Shown piece by piece: positions 57,876-64,000 of a DNA stretch of 64,000 nucleotides. The notes under the pieces were generated by a model. That model was not told the origin of the DNA and searched no databases. It worked only from the letters and a program-made list of their open reading frames with translations. Both the position numbers and the translations under genes were made by a program. The stretch comes from Limimaricola cinnabarinus LL-001 (lineage in GTDB: Bacteria > Pseudomonadota > Alphaproteobacteria > Rhodobacterales > Rhodobacteraceae), in the NCBI RefSeq assembly GCF_000466965.1, contig NZ_BATB01000001.1, forward strand, positions 145,958-209,957, given 5' to 3'. Each line of letters begins with the position of its first letter. The first letter of the stretch is position 1.

Positions 57876-58670
57876 TTGCGACACGTGCTTTCCACCCTCC
57901 TTGCGCTCGGGCTCGGCGCGGGCTCGGCTGCCGCCGCCACCTGCGGCAACGACGCCCCCGGCTTCGAACGCTGGAAACAGGAATTCGCCGCCGAGGCCGC
58001 CGCGCAGGGTGTCGGACAGGCCGGGCTGAACGCGCTGGCCCAGACCAGCTATGCCCAGCGCACCATCAATGCCGACCGCAATCAAAAGAGCTTCAACTAT
58101 TCGCTTGACAAGTTCCTGCAGGTGCGCGGCGCCGACACCATCGTCGCCCAAGGTCGCAAGAAGCTCGCCTCCAATCCCGGTTTCTGGCAGAGCCTCGAGA
58201 GCCAGTATGGCGTACCGGCAAGCGTGCTGATCGCGATCCATGGCATGGAGACGGGATTTGGCGGCTTCATGGGCGACAGCAACGTGCTCTCGGCGATCTC
58301 GACGCTGGCCTATGACTGCCGCCGGTCCGAGTTCTTCTCGCAGCACGCGCTGGCGGCGCTGATGCTTGTCGATCGCGGCGCGGTGTCGCCCGGCTCAACC
58401 GGAGCGATGCATGGCGAGTTGGGCCATACCCAGTTCCTGCCGGGCAATATCCTGCGCTATGGCGTCGATGGCGACGGCAATGGCCGGGTCGATCTCACTG
58501 ATCTGAGCGATGCGATGGCCTCGACCGCCAATTTCCTGCGCCAAAAGGGCTGGCAGCCGGGCGCGGGCTATCAGGAGGGGCAGCCCAACTTCGCGGTGAT
58601 CCAGGAATGGAACGCGGCGGGCGTCTACCAGAAGGCCATCGCGTTGATGGCGGCGCGCATTCAAGGCTGA
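57876..58670 (+). CDS. Lytic murein transglycosylase, MltB-like
   Basis: 264 residues starting with TTG behind GGGAG, with a signal peptide (LSTLLALGLGAGSAAA). It cleaves peptidoglycan glycan strands in the periplasm. The catalytic glutamate lies in IHGMETGFGGFMGDSNVLS. HTQFLPGNILRYGVDGDGNG and STANFLRQKGWQPG are family signatures. Two cysteines, one near the mature N-terminus and one in AYDCRRSEF, may pair. It has no lipobox, unlike E. coli MltB. Confidence 0.92.
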   Translation: MRHVLSTLLALGLGAGSAAAATCGNDAPGFERWKQEFAAEAAAQGVGQAGLNALAQTSYAQRTINADRNQKSFNYSLDKFLQVRGADTIVAQGRKKLASNPGFWQSLESQYGVPASVLIAIHGMETGFGGFMGDSNVLSAISTLAYDCRRSEFFSQHALAALMLVDRGAVSPGSTGAMHGELGHTQFLPGNILRYGVDGDGNGRVDLTDLSDAMASTANFLRQKGWQPGAGYQEGQPNFAVIQEWNAAGVYQKAIALMAARIQG

Positions 58671-58698
58671 TCCGGTCGATTGTCGGGCGGGGTGGAGG

Positions 58699-61305
58699 TC
58701 AGGCCTCCGCCCCGCTCGGCTCTAACGTTTCGACCCGCTGCCGGGCCGCGGCGATGGACCGCTCGATCTGCAGGCGCAGAACCGCAACCTCTTCGTTGGA
58801 ATAAAGCGTCGGGGCGCGGGTTTCCATTTCGCCCAGTGTCTCGACCGGACCGGTCAGGCCGAGCATCGCCGCCCCCCCGCGCAACTTGTGCGCCACGGCG
58901 ACCACGCCCTCTTCGGCAGGCTTGTCGCCCGTCAACCGCGGCAGGCAGTCACGCCAATCCGCCTCAAAGGCGTCGAGCGCGCGAACCAGATGTTCGGCCC
59001 CCAGCATCTCGGCCATATCGTCGAAATCGTCGATATCGAACAATGCCGCCTGGGCGCTCGACGATGTAGCGGCCTCGATCACGAACTCTGCGGGGGGTGC
59101 AGACGCAATATCGGGGGTGGCGGCGGTCGGCACGGTTTCAAAGGCGGCAAGCAAGCGACGCAGCACCGGCAGCCGCAACGGCTTGGCATAGACCTCGTTC
59201 ATGCCCGCCGCGAGCCCGGCGGCGCGCGCCTCGGCGGAGCCATGCGCGGTCAGGCCAATGATCGGCGATTGCCGGTCGGCCGGCAGACCGTCGCGGATCT
59301 CGCGGGTCGCGTCGATGCCTCCCATCACCGGCATCTCGAAATCCATCAGCACGACGTCGTATCTCTGCTCGCGCAGCCGCTCAAGCCCCTTGGCGCCGTT
59401 CTGGGCCTCGGTCACCTCGTGGCCGAACTGGTGCAACATGCCGCGCAATACCATGCGGTTGACGGCGTTGTCCTCGATCACCAGTACCGACAGGCGGGCC
59501 GCTCCCGACGCAGGGGCGATCAGCTCGGGCACCGGCATTTCGAGCGGCGGCGGCACCCGGTGCAGCGGCAGGGTAAGTTGGAAGGTGCTGCCCCTTCCGA
59601 GCGTGCTGCACACGGTGATGTCGCCGCCCATCAGCCGCGCGAGGCGCCGTGAGATAGCGAGGCCGAGCCCGTCGCTGCGGCCTTGGCGTCCCTCCGGACG
59701 GGCGCGGGTCACGAATTCGGCAAAGACGCGTTCGATATCCTCGGACGCGATGCCGATGCCGGTGTCGCGCACGGCAATCTCGATGCGGTCGGGCTCCAAC
59801 CCCAGTGTCACCTCGATCAGGCCCTGTTCGGTGAATTTGATCGCGTTGCCGATGAGGTTGGTGATGATCTGCGCCACGCGGTTCGGATCGCCCTCGTACC
59901 ACAGGCCAAGATCCGCCTCCTCGGCTTCCAAGTCGAGCGGCAGGTCCTTTTCCGCGGCGAGCGGTCGCAGCACCGACAAGAGGCGCTGCAGCATCGGCCC
60001 CGGCGCGAAGGGTTGCGCTTCGATCGTCTCCTCGCCGGTCTCAATACGGGTGATGTCGAGCGATTCATTGACCAGCTGCAGCAGGATCTCGGCCGAAGCC
60101 AGCGCCACGCCGATCTGGCGGCGCTGTTCGGGCGCCAGCGACGATGTCTCGAGAAGGTCGAGCACGCCCATGATGCCATTGAGCGGGGTGCGCATCTCGT
60201 GGCTCATCACCGACAGGAAGCGCGATTTGGCGCGGTCGGCCCGCTCGGCGGTGTCGCGCGCCGCGATCAGTCGCGCCTGAGCAGCCTTGAGATCGGTGAT
60301 ATCGCGCAGATACCCGATGAAGACCGGTCCTTTCGGACCCTCGACGCTGGTCAGGACGGCTTCGATGGGAAACACTTCGCCATCGCGACGGCGTGCGGCA
60401 AGCTCGACCCGCCCGGCCCCGATCAGCTCCCCCTGCCCCGTACGCAGAAAATCCTTGATCCGTTGGGCAAAGTTCTCGCGGCGCGCGATCGGCACGATGG
60501 TGTCGATCACCGAACTGCCTTGGATTTCCTCCTTGCGCCAGCCGAAGATCTCCTCGGCGGCCGGGTTGAAATCGGTGATGATGCCGTCGTGATCGGCCAG
60601 AACGATCGCGTCGAGCGAGGAGCCGATCACCGAGTTCAGCCGCTCCGCCGTGCGCGACAGCACCCGATCCCGCTCGAGCACACGGCGGCGCTGCACGTCG
60701 ATCAGCCGCAGCAGTGCCCCTAGAAGGATCAGCAGCAACCCTCCCGACAGCGCCGTCAGCTCGGCCTGTTGGCGCACCCGGTGGCGATAGACCTCCGCAA
60801 TCTCGGCAAGGATGTCGAGCCCGTCGAGCGACAGCTCGCGCATCATCGGTTGCACCGCGAGGGTTTCGCGATAGATCCGCACGAGATCGGCTTCGCTCAG
60901 TTCCTGCGCGAAGAGCGCGTCGACCCGTGCCACGTAATCGTCGATCTGCTCCAGCAATGCGGGGACACCGGGATATTCGACCAGCGAGCGGCCGATCTTG
61001 CCGCTGCGCACCAGACCGAGGCGGCTGATCAGGATTTCGAAGCGCAACCGCAGCCGGTCGGCGTTTTCCTGCGCCTCCTGCGCCACGCCGATCACGTCGC
61101 GCGCGAAGATTGCGGTCTCGAGTTCGAGCTGCGCGAGCGTCCACTGGGTGTTGTCGATGCCCGCGCCTTCAAGCTCGCGGATCTGACGTCCCAACATCCA
61201 TCCGAGCGACAGCACCGCCGTCAGGACGATCGCCGCGGCCACGCCAAGGCCGGTGCGTGCGTTCATTTGCCAGCGCTCGCGCCGGAACGCTCCCGAACCG
61301 CTCAC
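58699..61305 (-). CDS. Hybrid sensor histidine kinase with PAS, receiver and Hpt domains
   Basis: 868 residues. Two membrane helices (about 18-38 and 184-204) frame a helical periplasmic domain of 145 residues. A PAS domain (225-335), the kinase helix with H369 in MSHEMRTPLNG, the ATPase domain (NLIGNAIKF; DTGIGIA; GLGLAISRRL), a receiver with D655 (VVLMDFEMPVMGG) and an Hpt domain with H805 (AHKLRGGAAML) follow, so all relay steps are in one chain. GTG 61305 has GGGAG 6 bases upstream. It is cotranscribed with the oxidoreductase-fold gene (13 bases apart), and a response regulator lies divergently. Confidence 0.93.
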   Translation of the reverse strand: MSGSGAFRRERWQMNARTGLGVAAAIVLTAVLSLGWMLGRQIRELEGAGIDNTQWTLAQLELETAIFARDVIGVAQEAQENADRLRLRFEILISRLGLVRSGKIGRSLVEYPGVPALLEQIDDYVARVDALFAQELSEADLVRIYRETLAVQPMMRELSLDGLDILAEIAEVYRHRVRQQAELTALSGGLLLILLGALLRLIDVQRRRVLERDRVLSRTAERLNSVIGSSLDAIVLADHDGIITDFNPAAEEIFGWRKEEIQGSSVIDTIVPIARRENFAQRIKDFLRTGQGELIGAGRVELAARRRDGEVFPIEAVLTSVEGPKGPVFIGYLRDITDLKAAQARLIAARDTAERADRAKSRFLSVMSHEMRTPLNGIMGVLDLLETSSLAPEQRRQIGVALASAEILLQLVNESLDITRIETGEETIEAQPFAPGPMLQRLLSVLRPLAAEKDLPLDLEAEEADLGLWYEGDPNRVAQIITNLIGNAIKFTEQGLIEVTLGLEPDRIEIAVRDTGIGIASEDIERVFAEFVTRARPEGRQGRSDGLGLAISRRLARLMGGDITVCSTLGRGSTFQLTLPLHRVPPPLEMPVPELIAPASGAARLSVLVIEDNAVNRMVLRGMLHQFGHEVTEAQNGAKGLERLREQRYDVVLMDFEMPVMGGIDATREIRDGLPADRQSPIIGLTAHGSAEARAAGLAAGMNEVYAKPLRLPVLRRLLAAFETVPTAATPDIASAPPAEFVIEAATSSSAQAALFDIDDFDDMAEMLGAEHLVRALDAFEADWRDCLPRLTGDKPAEEGVVAVAHKLRGGAAMLGLTGPVETLGEMETRAPTLYSNEEVAVLRLQIERSIAAARQRVETLEPSGAEA

Positions 61306-61318
61306 ATGCGTCTCCCGC

Positions 61319-61894
61319 TCACTCTATCACGACCATCTTCGCCAGTTGCCAGATGCTGCGCGCATAGACGTCCTCGGTCCGGAACCGCGGATCGGAATCA
61401 TAGGGGTAAACCAGCCAGTAAGGCCCCTTGTCACGGACCGGTACGGTTTTGCCGTCGATCCGCGTTGCGATGATCGGCAGTTCCGGGCCGATCTCGTCCA
61501 TCGGAATGCGCACCCGGTAATCGTTGAGCGCAATCAGCTCCAACGTCGCATCGGGTTGTTCCAGCGTCTTTTCCAATCCCGCTTTCTCGAGCAGCGCCGC
61601 CACCGGCACGCCTGAAAATGTAGACACGCCATCGGTCCAGATCGTGCCTGTCTCGAACACGAGCTGCGGCAGCGCATCGAGATCCTGCAGGTCGAACCTC
61701 ACCGCGCCCTCGTCGCCCCGGCCGATCCGGAGCACGCCCGGTTCGGTCGCCGACGACCCCGCCGCCGCGGGTCGCGGCACCTCGGTCACCGTCGCTTCGT
61801 GCTCGGCGTTCGAAAACATCGGCATGTTCCACCCGACCAGCGCCAGCCCCGTGAAGGTCAGCCCGACGATGGCGCCAGCGTAGACCATCTGCAT
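61319..61894 (-). CDS. Membrane-anchored or periplasmic oxidoreductase molybdopterin-binding-fold protein without cysteine
   Basis: 191 residues. An N-terminal hydrophobic segment (VYAGAIVGLTFTGLALVGW) serves as anchor or signal. The rest resembles the Oxidored_molyb (sulfite oxidase/YedY) fold: LVFETGTIWTDGVSTFSGVP, LIALNDYRVRIPMDEI, and GPYWLVYPYDSDP. The protein contains no cysteine at all, so the residue that binds molybdenum in active family members is absent. A sensory, non-catalytic role for the kinase encoded just downstream is inferred. Confidence 0.75.
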   Translation of the reverse strand: MQMVYAGAIVGLTFTGLALVGWNMPMFSNAEHEATVTEVPRPAAAGSSATEPGVLRIGRGDEGAVRFDLQDLDALPQLVFETGTIWTDGVSTFSGVPVAALLEKAGLEKTLEQPDATLELIALNDYRVRIPMDEIGPELPIIATRIDGKTVPVRDKGPYWLVYPYDSDPRFRTEDVYARSIWQLAKMVVIE

Positions 61895-62150
61895 GTCGGC
61901 TCCTTTCCAGATCCTCTACGACGACGCGTTCAACATGCGTCATCAAGAAGCATTTTACGAATCCTTGTGGTGCCGCGATGGCGTGAACGTGGCGACAATG
62001 CCCCGGATTGGACGGGTTTGGACGCGGAATTATGTAGGATGGCCTCGGATTCGCCCGTTTCGCAGCTTATCTCTTCTGCTACCCTGACTTGGGACCACCT
62101 TGGCGCGGGATACCGGACCGCCGGACCGCAACGACACGAGAGGACGGATC

Positions 62151-62758
62151 ATGCGTATCCTGATCGCAGACGACCATGACCTGGTGCGCGAGATGATGGC
62201 CGCCTACCTTGAGCGCGATTGCGGCATGAAGGCCACGCAGAGCGCGAGCTTCGACGAGGCGATGGCACAGATCACCGGGAACGGCCCGTTCGAACTGGTG
62301 CTGCTCGACTACCGGATGCCCGGGATGAAAGGGCTCGAGGGCCTGCGCGCGGCGCTGGAGGCCAGCGGTGGCAACCCGGTGGCCTGATCTCCGGCAGCGC
62401 CGACAAGAACGTCGCCGAAGAGGCGTTGGCCGCCGGAGCCGCGGGGTTCCTTCCCAAGACCATGTCGGCCCGCTCGATGACCAACGCGGTGAAGTTCATG
62501 GTGATGGGCGAAACTTATGTGCCCGTCGATTTCATGACTGCCAAGGAGGCCGACAACCCGGCGGTGTCGCACCTTACCCCGCGCGAGCGACAAGTTCTCG
62601 AAGGCATCTCCAAGGGCAAGTCCAATAAGGAGATCGCGCTCGACCACGACATCCAGGAGGTGACGGTCAAGCTGCACGTCAAGACGCTGTGCCGCAAGAT
62701 GGGCGCCAAGAACCGCACTCAGGCGGCGATGATGGCGCGCGATCAGGAAATGGTCTGA
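62151..62758 (+). CDS. LuxR-type response regulator (frame broken at about 62383)
   Basis: About 202 residues after restoring one C at 62383. The receiver has MRILIADDHDLVREMMAAYL and D53 in LVLLDYRMPGMKG. The break lies just before ISGSADKNVAEEAL, so the receiver is otherwise complete. The C-terminal NarL/FixJ helix-turn-helix is LTPRERQVLEGISKGKSNKE and VTVKLHVKTLCRKMGAKN. It is divergent from the hybrid kinase pair and is the likely output of their phosphorelay. A strong terminator follows. Confidence 0.88.
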
Positions 62759-62781
62759 CATCTGTCAAATCGGGAATCCGG

Positions 62782-62818
62782 AAAAGCCCCGGCCGCAGGA
62801 TGCGGCCGGGGCTTTCGT
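62782..62818 (+). terminator. Strong intrinsic terminator after the response regulator
   Basis: A long GC-rich stem (AAAGCCCCGGCCGCA facing TGCGGCCGGGGCTTT) with a three-base loop and TTTCGTTT after it. It lies 24 bases past the regulator stop. Confidence 0.93.
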
Positions 62819-62950
62819 TTGGCCGTTTCCGGCACCGGCGGAAGGCATGGCATGGCAACGGCTTCTCCCCAGATGGACGGCCCCGCGGCGGCTTGCTAGG
62901 GTCGGACCCGGGATGTCGGCGGCCCGGAGCGGCGGGGGTGGAGCGGCCAG

Positions 62951-63475
62951 ATGGCGATGATGAACGATCCGCGGCGCATGGCCGAACGGCTTCGGGCCCT
63001 GACCGAGCTCGAGCAGCGCCTGTCGTTTCGCATCAGCCGCCTGTCCAAGCTGCTCGATACCCATGCCGCGCGCCAGCTGGCCGTGCATGACACCAGCCTG
63101 ACCTCCTACCGCATCCTCATGGTTCTCGGTATCTTCAAGGAAACCACGGCGGCGGATCTGAGCCGGCTGATGGTCATCGACCGTGCGCAGATCAGCCGGT
63201 CTGTATCGGATCTTCTGCAGCAGGGGCTGCTCGAGCAGCAGCCCGATCCCGCGAACCGCCGTAAAAGGCTGTTGCGCCTGTCCCCCGAGGGGCAGGCAGC
63301 ACTCGCCACCTTCGAGCCGGGTCTGCTCGACCGCCAGAGGGTATTCACCGAACTTCTCGATGAGTCCGAACTCGACGGTCTCACCCGGGCCGTCGACAAG
63401 ATCACGCGTTACCTCGCAGACACGCTCGAAGCTCCCGACGCCGCGCCGGCCACGGCCGCGCGTCCCGACCTCTAG
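62951..63475 (+). CDS. MarR family transcriptional regulator
   Basis: 174 residues. Winged-helix DNA-binding core: TSYRILMVLGIFKETTAADL, LMVIDRAQISRSVSDLLQQG (recognition helix) and QPDPANRRKRLLRLSPEG (wing), flanked by dimerisation helices. The ligand and targets cannot be read from the sequence; the closest candidate is its own promoter or the convergent gene, with which its stop overlaps. The 190 bases upstream contain the terminator and probably its promoter. Confidence 0.92.
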   Translation: MAMMNDPRRMAERLRALTELEQRLSFRISRLSKLLDTHAARQLAVHDTSLTSYRILMVLGIFKETTAADLSRLMVIDRAQISRSVSDLLQQGLLEQQPDPANRRKRLLRLSPEGQAALATFEPGLLDRQRVFTELLDESELDGLTRAVDKITRYLADTLEAPDAAPATAARPDL

Positions 63476-63913
63476 CGGCTCGTCAGCTTCCGCTCCCTTG
63501 CCATGGTCCCGTTCGCCCCGCAGGACAGGCTCCGATTGGCCCTCGAGGGCCAAACCCCGAGACCGGCGATCTCGTAGCCCGCAGGATAGCTCGCGCGCCG
63601 CCGCGCCGTGACCAGTTGCGGGCGGCGGCGGCTCGGGCAGGCCCATCGCGGCGAGCAGCGGCGCATCCATCAGCGCCAGCGCCACCGGCCGCCCGAGTCC
63701 GAACAGCCGTCGCGGCAGGTAGAAGCCGAGCAGCAGGTCGAGCGTGGCTTGACCCACGACGCGGTTGCTCGGGGCAAACTGCATGCGGCGCTGTTCGACC
63801 TCGGCATTGAACGCGGCAAACCCCGCGAGATCGTCCGGAATGTCGCGAATGCCCAGCCGTGCGCCCAGCGCGCGATAATAACTCATCCATGCCTGTTGTT
63901 CATGCAGCGTCAT
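63472..63913 (-). CDS. DUF2236 (MpaB-like) protein, apparently incomplete and out of frame
   Basis: About 146 residues if one extra C near 63615 is removed. The first part (MTLHEQQAWMSYYRALGARL, SNRVVGQATLDLLLGFYLPR, LALMDAPLLAAMGLPEPPPP) matches the C-terminal half of the oxygenase MpaB/DUF2236 family. After the shift QLVTARRRASYPAGYEIAGL matches the family's usual end. Family members have about 280 residues, so the N-terminal half is missing here; upstream frames up to the window edge do not clearly supply it. It may be a remnant, or broken by more than one base error. Its frame change differs from the others, which are single losses. Confidence 0.5.
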
Positions 63914-64000
63914 GGCGCGTTGAGGTGCTCCCCGGTTTCAGGGCACTGACGTAAGCTACGATTTGCTGTCTGCTGATCTTCACGGCGATGTTGCGCAAAT

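Noticed and set aside
62370..62400. Programmed frameshifting as the cause of the split genes
   Set aside because: No slippery heptamer or downstream stimulator is seen, the breaks lie at unrelated places in unrelated proteins, and nearly all are shortened C or G runs.
63910..64000. Partial minus-strand gene ending at 63910 with an ATGA overlap
   Set aside because: Only about 29 codons are visible, two frames are open, and neither resembles a known protein end; it could also be the misplaced upstream part of the DUF2236 gene.

Overview
The window looks like the chromosome of an aerobic alphaproteobacterium of the Rhodobacteraceae (Roseobacter/Paracoccus relatives). This is inferred from very high G+C, dense short-spaced operons and several gene orders that I recognise as usual in that family: degP - DUF2065 - hflC - hflK - gor - rpiA, dnaG - rpoD, zur/znuCB facing znuA, and pleD next to a DUF3572 gene. 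No rRNA, insertion sequence, prophage or CRISPR array is visible. One tRNA (Tyr) is present. No gene-free stretch exceeds about 260 bases.

Layout: 1-1475 holds the end of a TetR regulator, the 2'-O-methyltransferase rlmB and tRNA-Tyr. 1561-6868 holds a possible glycosyltransferase, a DUF421 protein, a SIMPL protein and a long GspL/PilP-like bitopic protein. 6944-10681 holds a Kef-type antiporter and divergent cobT/cobS. 10678-14314 holds a ferredoxin, a VCBS protein, a peptidoglycan-binding lipoprotein and DegP. 14311-19863 holds hflC/hflK, glutathione reductase, rpiA and a GST. 19942-26858 holds ribE and nrdR-ribD on the minus strand, with a capsule cassette (kpsS, kpsD-like, kpsC) between them on the plus strand. 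26975-34491 holds YjbQ, RmuC, RpoD, DnaG and TadA. 35759-41388 is an operon of XpaC, TelA, a DUF2927 lipoprotein, an SPFH-GYF protein and a zinc-ribbon membrane protein. 41464-49031 holds a sugar kinase, dtd, a CAP protein, the zinc uptake locus, pleD and a HAD phosphatase. 49125-58670 holds fasciclin, DUF983, Nudix, a carnitine dehydrogenase-thioesterase fusion, a lipocalin, an aldo/keto reductase, metG, a second HtrA protease and an MltB-like lytic transglycosylase. 58699-62758 is a signalling set (hybrid kinase, periplasmic oxidoreductase-fold protein, LuxR-type regulator). The window ends with a MarR regulator and a DUF2236 fragment.

The most promising poorly described system is the 35759-41388 operon. 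Its last two genes resemble the SPFH and zinc-ribbon partners that anchor PspA to the membrane in Bacillus, but here they sit behind TelA and XpaC instead of PspA. I infer a membrane-stress complex.

A strong technical signal runs through the window: at least thirteen positions lack exactly one base, mostly in short C or G runs, each breaking an otherwise intact conserved gene. All of these are the same kind of event, so they are much more likely sequencing errors than pseudogenes. Coordinates below give the whole gene with the break position.
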